Assembly: GCA_963772065.1 (NCBI GenBank)
Contig: CAVYVZ010000005.1
Coordinates: 310,001 to 374,000, forward strand
DNA: 64,000 nucleotides
DNA from: CAVYVZ01 sp963772065
GTDB lineage: Bacteria > Acidobacteriota > Vicinamibacteria > Vicinamibacterales > UBA2999
Reading direction: 5' to 3'
Below, piece by piece: positions 19,174 through 29,236 of the stretch (positions are counted from its first letter, which is position 1; every line of letters starts with the position of its first letter). Position numbers and translations under genes: made by a program. The notes beneath the pieces are model-generated. The model was not told the origin of the DNA and made no database searches. It saw only the letters and a list, made by a program, of their open reading frames with translations.

Positions 19174-20799
19174 ATGAACAGACCGAGACGACTGGGCGCG
19201 GGCGGTGTCGCACTCCTGGCGGTGTTTGCGGCCGGGGGACAGCAAGCGAGCGGTACGCCGCCCCCGAAAGGCATCGAGCTCGTGCCGCTCGGTGTCTATC
19301 GCACCGGCCTGTTCGATGAGGGTGCCGTCGAAATCGCTGCTTACGACGCCGGGACACGCCGGGCGTTCGTGACCTTTGCGGAACAGCCCAGACTGGAGGT
19401 CATCGACGTCTCCGATCCGTCGCATCCCTCGCTTGCGGCAACCATCGATCTGACGCCGTGGGGCAATGGCGCTCACGCGACGAGCGTCGCGGTTCATGAC
19501 GGACTTGTTGCCGCCGCGGTGCCCCAAGGAGTAGACGACACGGGCCTGGGGAGAGTCCTCTTCTTCGATCCGTACGGCGTGCTGCTCAACCAGGTCACGG
19601 TCGGCGCCTTGCCCGACATGCTCACGTTCACGCCGAACGGCGCACAGGTTCTGACTGCCAACGAAGGCCAGCCTACCGACGACTACACGTTCGATCCCGA
19701 CGGCAGCGTCAGCATCATCGATCTTCGCGGCGGCGTTGCATCGCTGACGGACGCCGACGTGACCACCGTCGGATTCGCTGCCTTCAATGACGTTCCGCTC
19801 GACCCTTCAATCCGCATCTTCGGCCCGGGCGCCACCGTTGCGCAGGATCTCGAACCCGAGTACCTGGCCGTCTCTCACGATTCCCGGACCGCCTGGGTCA
19901 CGCTGCAGGAGAACAACGCACTCGCCGTCGTCGACCTGACCGCCAAGACAATCACCGGTCTCGTCGGTCTCGGGTTCAAGGATCATTTGTCGGCAGGCAA
20001 CGGATTGGACGGCGGCCGCGACGATCGAGCCATCGCCATCAGACCGTGGCCGATTCGCGGCATCTATCAGCCGGATGGGATCGCGACGTTCAAACACCAC
20101 GGGAGCACGTACCTCGTGACAGCCAATGAAGGCGACGTTCGTGAGTACGCCGGTCTGAATGCACCCAAGCCCACGGGAAAAGGAGACGAGAGCGTCGAGA
20201 TTGAGGACATCACCCTCGACCCGAGCGCCTTCCCCAATGCCGCCACGCTGCAAAGCCGCACCGCCGGCATCGGCCGGCTGAAGGTGACGAGCTTCGACGG
20301 CGACGTCGACGGTGACGGCGACTACGACGAGCTGTACTTGTTCGGTGCGCGCTCGTTCTCCATCCGGGCGGCCGACGGCAGCCTCGTGTTCGACAGCGGC
20401 GATGGACTCGAACAGAGGACGGCGGCGGTATTTCCCTCGAACTTCAACGCAAGCAGCACGAACAATACACGCGACGACCGCAGCGATGACAAGGGTCCCG
20501 AGCCCGAAGGCGTGACCGTGGCTCACGTCTTCGGCCGCGACTACCTCTTCATCATGCTCGAGCGGATTGGCGGAATTGTGGTGTACGAGGTGATTGACCC
20601 GAGAGCGCCAAGGTTTGTTCAGGACATCAACACTCGTGATTTCGCCGCGGCGCCTGGAACCACGGCGGCTGGAGACTTGGGAGCCGAGGCGGCGCGGTTC
20701 ATCCCGGCCGAATCGAGCCCCAACGGTCGACCGCTCCTGATGGTGTCGAACGAGGTCAGCGGCTCATTGCGAATTCTCCAAATCAACGCGAGGAAATAG
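19174..20799 (+). CDS. Secreted choice-of-anchor I family protein (beta-propeller, alkaline-phosphatase-like)
   Basis: The 541-aa protein has a signal peptide and the repeated propeller-like segments of choice-of-anchor I proteins: VFAEQPRLEVIDVSDPS-like blades, LPDMLTFTPNGAQVLTANEGQP, LEPEYLAVSHDSRTAWVTLQ, and YQPDGIATF with TANEGDVREY. A calcium-binding-like stretch DGDVDGDGDYDEL lies near residue 375. The family was earlier annotated as alkaline phosphatase or phytase-like; activity is not established. It is flanked by CHAD and pyrophosphatase genes. The ATG at 19174 follows GGAGGACAC. Confidence 0.78.
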   Translation: MNRPRRLGAGGVALLAVFAAGGQQASGTPPPKGIELVPLGVYRTGLFDEGAVEIAAYDAGTRRAFVTFAEQPRLEVIDVSDPSHPSLAATIDLTPWGNGAHATSVAVHDGLVAAAVPQGVDDTGLGRVLFFDPYGVLLNQVTVGALPDMLTFTPNGAQVLTANEGQPTDDYTFDPDGSVSIIDLRGGVASLTDADVTTVGFAAFNDVPLDPSIRIFGPGATVAQDLEPEYLAVSHDSRTAWVTLQENNALAVVDLTAKTITGLVGLGFKDHLSAGNGLDGGRDDRAIAIRPWPIRGIYQPDGIATFKHHGSTYLVTANEGDVREYAGLNAPKPTGKGDESVEIEDITLDPSAFPNAATLQSRTAGIGRLKVTSFDGDVDGDGDYDELYLFGARSFSIRAADGSLVFDSGDGLEQRTAAVFPSNFNASSTNNTRDDRSDDKGPEPEGVTVAHVFGRDYLFIMLERIGGIVVYEVIDPRAPRFVQDINTRDFAAAPGTTAAGDLGAEAARFIPAESSPNGRPLLMVSNEVSGSLRILQINARK

Positions 20800-20810
20800 C
20801 GCCGCGCGGG

Positions 20811-21540
20811 CTAGCGCTTCACGCTGCACGGGGAGCCCGGCTCGCGGCGGCACTCCCGGAAGAACGCGTGTGTCGGACGGATGAATGCAAGCCCCTGCGC
20901 GGCGGTATCCCATCCGTCGACAACGGAGAACTTGCCGGACTCGTGACGCTTGTAGCGATTGAAATAGTCCGCGATCCGGCGGCGATCGTCGTCCACGAGG
21001 TTGTGCTTGGGCCGGCCGTCGGTCTCGGATATCGAGATTACGACCTTCGAATCAAGCCCCTTCTCATCAGTCATGTGAAGCAGACCGACGATGGCCCCAC
21101 GCACCATCGTCCCACCGTCCAGTGCGGGCCCGAGCACGAGCACATCGAACGGATCTCCGTCGGACCGAGATCGTCTGCGGGACGAAGCCGTAGTTCACGG
21201 GATAGCCGAGGTCGGGCGGCATCATCCTGTCGATCGCACGCGTGTTAAGCCGCATGTCGAATTCCCATTTGCGACGGTCACCGCGCGGAATTTCGACGTA
21301 TGCGTTCACCGTGCCGTTGTCGTTGAGCGGTGGAACGTCACGCCAGATGTGGGAAGCTGCCGGCGCAGCCAGGGCGAGACTATTCGCGAGCTGTCGCGTC
21401 GCCGAACCGGGCAGCGTCTCCGGCGGTGCCGACGTCGCAGGGGCCCATGCGCGCACCACCAGCGCAATCAGCATCCACGGCAGCCCGCCAGCTAGCGCGA
21501 GTGCATACCTGCGCAGCCCGGCAGATTGCAGAGACGTCAT
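20811..21540 (-). CDS. Membrane-anchored inorganic pyrophosphatase, one frame break
   Basis: An N-terminal membrane helix (about residues 8-30) precedes a family I pyrophosphatase domain. It shows NAYVEIPRGDRRKWEFD, YPVNYGFVPQT and, after a one-base break near 21162, SDGDPFDVLVLG with the three catalytic aspartates, TDEKGLDSKVV and the C-terminal DYFNRYK segment. The enzyme hydrolyses pyrophosphate to phosphate; the anchor places the domain outside the cytoplasmic membrane, which is unusual because PpaA enzymes are normally cytosolic. Merged length is about 243 aa. It converges with the choice-of-anchor I gene 11 nt away. Confidence 0.8.
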
Positions 21541-21652
21541 CGAGGCTCAACGTGATGCTGAGGAAGTGTGCGCCATGGACGTAAACGCGATGTGACGGAG
21601 GTCGATCGCCTGTTGAAACACCAGCGAGTCGCACCACGCGGTACGATGCCGC

Positions 21653-23086
21653 ATGCCGATCATCCGAGCGGACACGCACCTGCAGGAGAGCCTCGAAGCC
21701 ATCGTGCGGCTCCTGGAACGACATCGCGTGCTGGAGGCGCTCGCCCAGCGGCACGAAGGGCCGCGCCGTGAACTGATCGAGCAGCTGCAGCGGCGGCAGA
21801 ACCTGGCGGAGCTTCAGCGGCACCTCCGCGGGATGCATCCAGCCGACGTGGCGCACGTGCTCGAAGCGCTCCCGCTCGACGATCGGCGCACCGCCTGGGA
21901 GCAGCTCGAATCCGAGGCCGCCGCCGCCGCGTTCGTGGAGCTCTCCGACGCGGTGCGCTCCTCGCTCGTCGACGACATGCCGCACGAACGGCTCATCGAC
22001 ATCGTGACCCGGCTCGATCCCGAAGACCTGGCGTATGTGTCGGCGGGGCTGCCACCCGAAGTCCTGGGCGAGGCGTCACGCGTACTCGAGGCGACCGATC
22101 GAACGATCTTCGACGAGTCGGTTCGATACGCCCCGACATCGGTCGGGTATCTGATGACCCGCGAGTGGGTGGAAATCGGCGAAGCTCAGACAATCGACGA
22201 TGCGCTGGTGGAGATGCGCGCCCGCGGCGCACTGCCCGCGCAGACCGATCATCTGTACGTGGTGGACGTGCGCCACATTCTGCGCGGGGCGGTTCCCTTT
22301 CACGTGCTCCTCGTCTCGAATCCGTCGGCGCCGATCGCGTCGGCGCTGCGCGACGACGTGCCGGTATTCCGCGCCCTTGACGACGTGCATGAAGTGGCCA
22401 AGGCGTTCGAACGCTACGACCTCGTCTCGGCGCCGGTCGTCGACGATCGCGGCAAGCTCGTCGGCCGCGTCACCGTCGAGGCCGTCATGGACCTCCTGCG
22501 GAAAGAGGCAGACCTGCGCGCGCTTCGAAGCGCCGGATTGTCGAGAGACGAGGACCTCTTCGCGGCTCCATGGGCCAGCGCGCGCAACCGCTGGCCCTGG
22601 CTGGGCTTGAACCTCATGACGGCATTCGCGGCCTCGCGCGTCATCGGCCAGTTCGAGCTCGCGATTCAACAATTGGCAGCCCTGGCTGCCCTCATGCCGA
22701 TCGTCGCCAGCATCGGCGGCAACACCGGCAACCAGACCATGACGCTGGTGATTCGCGGGCTCGCCGTCGATCAGATACCAGCCGCCGGCGTGCGGCCGCT
22801 CCTGCGCAAGGAACTGCTCGTCGCGCTTCTCAACGGCGCGGTCTGGGGCGCCTTGGTCGGTCTTTTCGCCGTGGCAATCTATCTGGATGTGGAGCTGGGA
22901 CTGGTGATGAGCGGCGCGGTCGTGCTGAACCTCGTCGTGGCCGCAGCGGCCGGCGTCGTCGTGCCGCTTGGGCTGCATGCGATCGGTCGCGATCCGGCGC
23001 ACGGCTCGAGTGTGCTGGTCACGTTCATGACGGACGCGATGGGATTCTTCCTGTTCCTCGGCCTGGCGACGGTGTTCCTGATCTAG
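21653..23086 (+). CDS. mgtE: Magnesium transporter MgtE
   Basis: The 477-aa protein has the full MgtE architecture: an N-terminal superhelical domain (residues about 20-140, with HPADVAHVLEALP and LDPEDLAYVSAGLP), a CBS pair (about 145-280, with SVGYLMTREW and DLVSAPVVDDRGKLVG), a connecting helix and five membrane helices including SIGGNTGNQTMTLVIRG, the family signature. It imports Mg2+ and closes when magnesium binds the cytosolic domains. No M-box or other Mg riboswitch is seen in the 112 nt upstream. It is divergent from the pyrophosphatase gene, a magnesium-dependent enzyme. Confidence 0.93.
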   Translation: MPIIRADTHLQESLEAIVRLLERHRVLEALAQRHEGPRRELIEQLQRRQNLAELQRHLRGMHPADVAHVLEALPLDDRRTAWEQLESEAAAAAFVELSDAVRSSLVDDMPHERLIDIVTRLDPEDLAYVSAGLPPEVLGEASRVLEATDRTIFDESVRYAPTSVGYLMTREWVEIGEAQTIDDALVEMRARGALPAQTDHLYVVDVRHILRGAVPFHVLLVSNPSAPIASALRDDVPVFRALDDVHEVAKAFERYDLVSAPVVDDRGKLVGRVTVEAVMDLLRKEADLRALRSAGLSRDEDLFAAPWASARNRWPWLGLNLMTAFAASRVIGQFELAIQQLAALAALMPIVASIGGNTGNQTMTLVIRGLAVDQIPAAGVRPLLRKELLVALLNGAVWGALVGLFAVAIYLDVELGLVMSGAVVLNLVVAAAAGVVVPLGLHAIGRDPAHGSSVLVTFMTDAMGFFLFLGLATVFLI

Positions 23087-23121
23087 CGTTCTGAACGACA
23101 ATTACAACTGGTTCAGCAACG

Positions 23122-23831
23122 GTGCGTTGTGAAGGACACGTAGCACTGCGGATTGCGGCGAGCGTTGCCGTCCTCCTGATGTGCGTTGCGGCTCCGGCCC
23201 TGCACGGCGGCGCCGGCCAGAGCGTGGTGGAGCGATTCGTCACACATCGAGAAGCCCTCCCTCTCACGCAGTATCGGGCCATCCGGCGGATGTGGGCGCG
23301 TAACGACCGCTTCAAGCGCGAAGCGCGCCTCACCGTCCGCACGCTGCTCGATCAGGCATCCGGGTTCCGCTACGAAGTGCTTGCGCAGGACGGATCGACA
23401 TTGGTGCGTGATCGCGCGCTGCTGCCGATTCTGAAGACTGAAGCTCGTGCCATGTCCGACGGCACCGCCGCGCGATCGGCTCTCACGCCAACGAACTACG
23501 ACTTCACTCCGGGTCATGAGGAGCAGTGGGTGCTGATTCGTCCGCTGCGGCGGGATTCGCTGCTGGTCCAGGGCACGATCCTCGTCCATCCCGCGGACGG
23601 CGACCTGCGGCGACTCGAAGGACGCCTGGCGAAGAGCCCGTCGTTCTGGACGAGCCGCGTCGAGGTCGTTCGCGAGTATCAGCGCATTGGTGGCGTGCGG
23701 GTTCCCATTCGTGTCGCGTCACTGGCCTGGATCAGGCTCGTGGGCGTCTCGATGTTCGAGATGACTTACCGAGTACCGAGGAGATCAACGGCAAACCGGC
23801 GGGCCACACACTGTCAATCAACCAACGGTGA
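23122..23831 (+). CDS. Secreted hypothetical protein, C-terminal frame break
   Basis: No family was recognised. The protein has a signal peptide (IAASVAVLLMCVAAPAL), then about 200 residues of mixed alpha/beta sequence with QYRAIRRMWARNDRF, GFRYEVLAQDGS and VQGTILVHPADGDLRRLEGRLAKSPSFWT. The last part resembles outer-membrane lipoprotein-sorting-like domains that carry a conserved EGRLAK and VRVPIRV core. Near 23775 the frame changes so that EEINGKPAGHTLSINQR ends at 23831; the original frame would run to 23850. Its 3' end overlaps the convergent PHP gene by 18 nt. Starts at GTG or ATG near 23122 are uncertain. Confidence 0.55.
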
Positions 23832-24893
23832 ACGTGGACGGCGGATCTGAAGGAGGCCTGCGAGCGCGACGGCACCAAACAAAAAGACCGCGGCCTTCTC
23901 GCCAGTGGTTGTTCCCTTCGTGCGAACCGTTGCCGGCTGAATCCACGCCATGCGGCCGTTGCTTTCGAGCACCCGCGCGCGAACGTAGCCTTCATTCCCG
24001 GTGAACGTGTAGGTGGCTGCGGGCTCGGTCGCTTCGTGAACGATGCGACCGCCTCGGCCGATGAACTGGATCCGGTGCTTCGCATCGCCGGCCGATTTGA
24101 CGACGACGCGCATGCGGTCGGCGGTCACCTCTAACTCGGCGAGCTCGACGCCCGTGGACGCATAGAAATCGCCGCGCTCCAGCGCCGCCAGCAGCGCGCG
24201 CGCCTCGAGGCGCGGCGCGCGAACGTATATCCACCCGCGGCCGGGGCCCGGCACGTCGGGATTACCCGGCTGCTTGAACGTGTGGGCGTCGTCGACCGCG
24301 ATGCCGTAGAGCAGCGTGCCGCTGGAGAGAATCGCGTCCCACACCTCTTCGAGGCCGGGCACGCCGCCGCCGCCAAGCTGGTTCACGTGTGGATGACCGT
24401 TGTAGATCTCGAAGAGTTTGTTGTTGCGAACCTGTTGAAGCTCGTCGCGGGTGATCGACCAGCGGAAGTTGGGGTGATTGATGTGAGGAACGCCGTTCTC
24501 GGCGCGGATCGCCGCGACCGTGCGATTCAGGACGTCCACGACCGACGTGCCGCCCTGCGGCTCGATCCGCCGGCCCACATCGAGGCCGTTGACGTGCAGG
24601 CTCTTTTCGCCGAAGCGGTCGGTGACCTCCTCGCCCTTGATCACGAGGAACTGTTCGTCGGCGCCATGGAGCGCGTTGAGCGCATCGACGGCCGTCAGAT
24701 AGTTGTGATCCGTGAGCACGAGGAAGCGATAGCCATGCTCCCGGTACCAGCGCACAACCTCGTCTGGCGTCGAATCGCCGTCGGAGTTCAGCGTGTGCGT
24801 ATGGGTGTTCCCCTTGTACCAGCGGGGCTGGGCGCCGGCGGCCGATGCCACGAGCGCCAGCGCGATCGCGAACCCGAGGATCTTATGGCTCAC
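23814..24893 (-). CDS. PHP-domain metallohydrolase (CehA/McbA-like), secreted
   Basis: The 359-aa protein starts at a GTG overlapping the stop of the upstream peptidase (GTGA) and has a signal peptide. The PHP signature follows: KGNTHTHTLNSDGD with two metal histidines, FLVLTDHNYL, PHINHPNF and GIAVDDAHTF. A C-terminal beta domain (residues about 250-320) precedes a possible membrane segment (AVFLFGAVALAGLLQI). CehA/McbA-type proteins hydrolyse carbamates or phosphoesters; the natural substrate is unknown. It is coupled to the S9-like hydrolase, suggesting a shared peptide or ester substrate. Confidence 0.78.
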   Translation of the reverse strand: MSHKILGFAIALALVASAAGAQPRWYKGNTHTHTLNSDGDSTPDEVVRWYREHGYRFLVLTDHNYLTAVDALNALHGADEQFLVIKGEEVTDRFGEKSLHVNGLDVGRRIEPQGGTSVVDVLNRTVAAIRAENGVPHINHPNFRWSITRDELQQVRNNKLFEIYNGHPHVNQLGGGGVPGLEEVWDAILSSGTLLYGIAVDDAHTFKQPGNPDVPGPGRGWIYVRAPRLEARALLAALERGDFYASTGVELAELEVTADRMRVVVKSAGDAKHRIQFIGRGGRIVHEATEPAATYTFTGNEGYVRARVLESNGRMAWIQPATVRTKGTTTGEKAAVFLFGAVALAGLLQIRRPRSPLVD

Positions 24894-26002
24894 GGCTGTG
24901 AGGTCGCGGCGGCCGACCGGTCCTGATAGGGCCGGAGAATCCACTCGAAGAACACCCACGTGCGATTCCATGAATCGATCTGCTCGGGCGAGTCGACGCG
25001 CTGCAGCGTCTTCGGGTCCACGCGGCGGCTGAAGGCGTGGCCGCCGCTCGAGCCCCACGTCGGCGGATCGACGTAGACCTTCGTCTCGGCCAGATCGGAT
25101 TTGCGCGACCGAAGCGCGTCGACGATCTGCTGGTCCTCCACGAAGTTCACGTCGAGATCGTTCGTCGCCACGTGCACGAGCACCGGCACCTTCAGCTTGT
25201 CCACCTGATACAGGGGCGAGCGTTCGATATAGATGTCCGGCTTCTCGAACGGCAGGCCCTGAATGCGTTCCTGCGTGGAGAAATCCCACTGATAGCCAGG
25301 ACCTTTCATGGACAGGCGGAACACGAGGTTCGTCACGGGCACGATGGCGGCGCCCGCCGCGAAGGGATGCTGATCGCGGAAGATCGAGAGCAGCGTGATG
25401 TACCCGCCGTGGCTCCAACCCATGATGCCAACGCGCGCCGGATCGACGTGCGGCAGCGTCCTCAGGTAGTCCGCCGCGGAGATCACGTCGTCCACCTCGT
25501 AGCCGCCGTAGTCGATGGCCTTGTGGTGGGCCTCGCCGTAGCCGATGCTGCCGCGGTACTCCGGCGCGATGATCACGTAGCCGCGATCGACGGCTTCCTT
25601 GATGAACGGAAACAGGCCGATGCCCCAGCGGCCGTGGACACCGCCGTGGACCCACACCATCGCAGCGTGGCCCTTCGCGCGGCGCAGGTTGAGCGGCTGA
25701 AAGAGGTACGCCGGGATGTCGAGGCCGCCGACGCGGCTGCGATAAACGATCTTCCGGTAGTCGATGCGCCCTTTGCACACCTCCTGGTAGCGCGCATCAT
25801 CCTTTTCCCGCTCGGCGACGTCGCGTGAGAAGTCGCGGCCGGTCGATTGCCATTGCGGATCCGTTGGCACGTACAGGCGCCGTGCACGCTCTTCGTCCAC
25901 AGGCACTTGCTGCCGGGTACGCGCGGTCTCCTGCTGGGCCGAGCCAAGCGTGGACAGCAGACCGAATGAGACGACGATCAGCGCGGGCAGGCGACAGGCC
26001 AC
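24890..26002 (-). CDS. Secreted S9-family (prolyl oligopeptidase-like) alpha/beta hydrolase
   Basis: The 370-aa protein starts at GTG 26002, with GGAGG placed 8 nt upstream and a signal peptide after it. The alpha/beta hydrolase fold is complete: oxyanion segment AAMVWVHGGVHG, nucleophile elbow GIMGWSHGGYIT (serine), acid in VATNDLDVNF and histidine in SGGHAFSRR. The N-terminal propeller of classic S9 peptidases is missing, as in short dipeptidyl peptidase-like members. It probably cleaves short peptides or esters in the periplasm. It is translationally coupled to the PHP gene downstream and divergent from the DUF1080 gene 41 nt away. Confidence 0.82.
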   Translation of the reverse strand: MACRLPALIVVSFGLLSTLGSAQQETARTRQQVPVDEERARRLYVPTDPQWQSTGRDFSRDVAEREKDDARYQEVCKGRIDYRKIVYRSRVGGLDIPAYLFQPLNLRRAKGHAAMVWVHGGVHGRWGIGLFPFIKEAVDRGYVIIAPEYRGSIGYGEAHHKAIDYGGYEVDDVISAADYLRTLPHVDPARVGIMGWSHGGYITLLSIFRDQHPFAAGAAIVPVTNLVFRLSMKGPGYQWDFSTQERIQGLPFEKPDIYIERSPLYQVDKLKVPVLVHVATNDLDVNFVEDQQIVDALRSRKSDLAETKVYVDPPTWGSSGGHAFSRRVDPKTLQRVDSPEQIDSWNRTWVFFEWILRPYQDRSAAATSQP

Positions 26003-26043
26003 GGTTACATCCTCCCCTGAAGGCGAGATATCATCGCACGCGA

Positions 26044-26986
26044 ATGACAATCCGCATCCTCGCCGTCGCGCTCGTTGCCGCATCGACCGTTCTGGCGCAG
26101 CAACCGTCTCCCGGGTTCGCCGATCCGGTGCTGGGTCGCTGGGACCTGACCGTTCAGGGCGCGGACGGCCCGTACCCGTCATGGTTGGAGGTGCTCCTCC
26201 GCAAGGAAACCGAGGTCATGGGCCGCTTCGTCGGCCGCTTCGGAAGCAACCGTCACGTGTCGGAAATCAGCTTCAACGCAGGCGACCTGTTCGTCCGGAT
26301 TCCGGTGCAATACGAACGGAACAAGGCGGACCTCGTCTTCAAGGGGCGGCTCACGGGAGACCGTCTCGAGGGGACGACCGAAGACGAGACAGGCGCAACC
26401 CTGAAGTGGACAGGCGTGCGCGCTCCGGCCATGGAGCGGACCGCAGCCGCAAAGTGGGGTCCCCCAGTCGATCTCTTCAACGGGAAGGATCTCTCGGGCT
26501 GGAAGCTTCGCGGTACCGGCAACGGCAACTGCTGGAACGTCGCCGAAGGGGCGATGACGAACACGCCGCCGTGCGTCGACATCATCACCGAGCGCAGCTT
26601 CACGGACTTCAAGCTCCACACCGAGTTCAACTTCGTGCCGAAGAGCAACAGCGGCGTGTACCTCCGCGGCCGCCATGAAGTACAGATTCAGGATGACGCC
26701 GGGCGTGCGATGGACAGCCTGCGCATGGGTGGCGTGTACAGGATTCCTCCGGCCGGCCACGAATGCATCCGGCAAGCCCGGTGAGTGGCAGACGTTCGAC
26801 GTCACTCTCGTCGGCAGGCGCGTCACCATCGTGCTGAACGGAAAGACGATCGTCGACGATGCGGAGATTCCGGGGATTACGGGTGGAGCACTCGACAGCA
26901 ACGAAGGCGCGCCCGGGCCGCTGATGCTTCAGGGCGATCACGGGAAGATCTCGTTTCGAAAGATCGTCATCACGCCAGCGTCGTGA
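26044..26986 (+). CDS. DUF1080 protein (3-keto-disaccharide hydrolase-like), one frame break
   Basis: After a signal peptide, the first 140 residues form a lipocalin-like beta domain (LGRWDLTVQG, GRLTGDRLEG). The second half is a DUF1080 domain: LFNGKDLSGWKLRG, FKLHTEFNFVPKSNSGVYLRGRHEVQIQDD, then after a one-base break near 26745 KPGEWQTFDVTLVGRRVTIVLNGKTIVDD and GPLMLQGDHGKISFRKIVI. DUF1080 proteins have a concanavalin-like jelly roll and some hydrolyse 3-keto-glycosides after a Gfo/Idh or GMC oxidation. The next gene starts 9 nt later, so they form an operon. Merged length is about 314 aa. Confidence 0.82.
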
Positions 26987-26994
26987 GGAGGCCC

Positions 26995-27864
26995 ATGGTG
27001 CGAGCCGCGATTCGTTCGATGCTCCTCGTCGTCGCCACTGCCAGCTCCGCCGCCGCGCAGGACCTTCCGGTGCGGTGGGACGAGCTCACGGCGAGCGACT
27101 GGCCGAAGGCGCTCGAGAAGGCCGCCTACACGGCGATCCTGCCGATCGGCGTCCTCGAGAAGCATGGCCCGCACGCGCCGATCGGTTCCGATCTCATTCA
27201 CGTGCGCGAGTGGGCGTCACGCGTGGCGAAGCGCGAGTATGCGGTGGTGTTTCCCGATTACTTCTACGGTCAGATCTACGAGGCACGCCACCAGCCCGGG
27301 ACGTTCGCGCTGCCGAGCCGCCTCATATGGGAGCTGCTCGACGCCACGTGCGAGGAGATTGCGCGCAACGGGTTCAAGAAGATCCTGCTGGTGAACGGGC
27401 ACGGCGGCAATCCGAATTTCCTGCGCTTCTTCGTTCAATCGCAGCTCGAGCGCCGGCGCGACTATGTCGTCTACTTCTACGATCCCGGGCCCGAGCCGGC
27501 GCTCACCGAGCAGATGAACAAGATGCGGAAGTCGGACCCGGCCGGTGACCAGCACGGCGGTGAGCGCGAAACGTCCACGCTGCTCTACCTGCGCCCGGAG
27601 CTCGTGCAGATGGATCGCGCCGCCGCCGAATCAGGGGCGAACCAGAAGCGCCTCGCGCTGCGCGACGTGTACACCGCGATTTGGTGGTATGGCAGCTATC
27701 CCAATCACTACGCCGGCGAAGGCGCGAAAGCGACACGCGAATTCGGCGAGCTCGTCACCGAGGCGCGCCTCGAGTCGCTCCGCAACGCGCTACGCGCCGT
27801 GAAAGCCGACGCCAGCGCGCCGGCGCTTCAGAAAGAATTCTTTGACCGGACGACGGGCCGCTGA
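26995..27864 (+). CDS. Creatininase family protein, secreted
   Basis: The 289-aa protein has a signal peptide and the metal site of creatininase-like amidohydrolases: LPIGVLEKHGPHAPIGSDL (Glu, His, Asp ligands), LLVNGHGGNPNF and GGERETSTLL (Glu ligand). The family hydrolyses cyclic amides and includes creatininase, MftE and FAPy-type enzymes; exported members of unknown substrate are common in this type of genome. The ATG follows GTGAGGAGG at the end of the DUF1080 gene. Its 3' end overlaps the convergent fucosidase by 37 nt. A second, cytosolic paralogue lies at 39726-40519. Confidence 0.83.
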   Translation: MVRAAIRSMLLVVATASSAAAQDLPVRWDELTASDWPKALEKAAYTAILPIGVLEKHGPHAPIGSDLIHVREWASRVAKREYAVVFPDYFYGQIYEARHQPGTFALPSRLIWELLDATCEEIARNGFKKILLVNGHGGNPNFLRFFVQSQLERRRDYVVYFYDPGPEPALTEQMNKMRKSDPAGDQHGGERETSTLLYLRPELVQMDRAAAESGANQKRLALRDVYTAIWWYGSYPNHYAGEGAKATREFGELVTEARLESLRNALRAVKADASAPALQKEFFDRTTGR

Positions 27865-29236
27865 GCCGTCGAGGTCTCGAGCACGATCACCGAGGCAATC
27901 GGGTCTGAGGCCCGTGACGGCAGCTTGATGCTGAATCCGTCGCTCGTCGTGCTCACGGTCAGCGCCGCCTGGCTGCCGCTGAGCAGCGTCGCCGATGTAA
28001 CGGTGGCGCCGAAAGATGGGACGCGCAGCAGTCCGTCTGCAGGCCAATCAAAGACGTGCACGTATAGCTTCTCTCGCTTGCGCGTCGCGCGCCCCCAGGG
28101 AAGAGGAGTTGCGAACGGACTTGCCGTGGTGCCGTAAATCGACTCGCGGTTGACTTCATCCAGCGACCCATCGCCGCCAGCCGTTCGACGCTCGGCGCCG
28201 GAATCTCACCTTCGGCCGTCGGCCCGACGTTGAGCAGGTAGTTGCCACCCTTCGATGCGCTGTCGATCAGATTCCGAACCAGCGTCTCCGGCGACTTCCA
28301 GTTGTGATCGTACGACTTGAACCCCCACGTGTCGTTCATCGTCATGCAGCTCTCCCAGTCTAGCCCGGGGAGGCCTGACGCTGGGATCTGCTGCTCCGGC
28401 GTGCCGAAGTCGCCCGCGTACTCACGGTCGGTCTTGCTGAGGCCCTCCATCCCCTTGCGTCCCTTGCCGACGCGATTGTTGACGAGGATCGAAGGCTTGA
28501 GGCCACGGACGTACTTGTACAAGTCCTGGCCGTCCTCTTCGGTCCACCAGTTCACCCATTCGCCGTCGAACCAGAGCACCGCGGGATCGTAGTTCGCGAT
28601 CAGCTCACGAAGCTGCGCCTTCATGTAGCTCACGTATTCGCCCTTGCGGCCCTCGTGCATCTTCGTCTGGCCGTGCCCGGCGTCGCGGTGTTTGCCGGGC
28701 TCATCCACGTATTGCGACGGATGATGCCAGTCCATGATCGAGTAGTAGAACGCGAACGCCAGGCCCTGGCGCCGGCTCTCGTCCGCGAGCGCGCGCATCG
28801 GGTCCTTCTTGTAGGGCGTCGCATCGACGATGTCATACGTGCTGACGGCGCTGTCGTACATCGAGAATCCGTCGTGGTGCTTCGACGTGATGACGATGTA
28901 CTTCATGCCGGCGTCCTTCGCCGTGCGCACCCACTGCGCGGCATCGAACTTCACTGGATTGAAGCGCGGGGCGAACTGCTCGTAGTCGGCGCGCGGGATG
29001 TTTGCCCACGACATGATCCACTCGCCGATCTCCTTCGAGCGCGTGCCCCGGTAGTCGCCGGCGGGCACGGCGTAGAGACCCCAATGGATGAACATGCCGA
29101 AGCGCGCGTCGCGCCACCAGGCCATGCGCGCGTCGCGATCGGTTGGTGCGCGCTGGACGGCAGTGCCCGCAATCGTTGCGGCCACTACCGTCGCAGCGGC
29201 GATGACGAACGACGAACCGAGGAACCGAGGAACCAA
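27828..29236 (-). CDS. Alpha-L-fucosidase, GH29, one frame break
   Basis: The catalytic domain runs from RDARFGMFIHWGLYAVPAG through YIVITSKHHDGFSMYDS to DPAVLWFDGEW, whose aspartate is the GH29 nucleophile, and KGGNYLLNVGPTAEGEI. After a one-base break near 28155 the C-terminal beta-sandwich continues to 27828. The enzyme releases alpha-linked L-fucose from glycans in the periplasm. No ATG or GTG precedes the signal-peptide core (FVIAAATVVAATIAG); the only upstream option is a TTG at 29236, 5 nt after the TonB receptor stop, so an 8-nt tandem repeat would encode the start of the signal peptide. The start is therefore uncertain. Merged length is about 469 aa. Confidence 0.8.
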
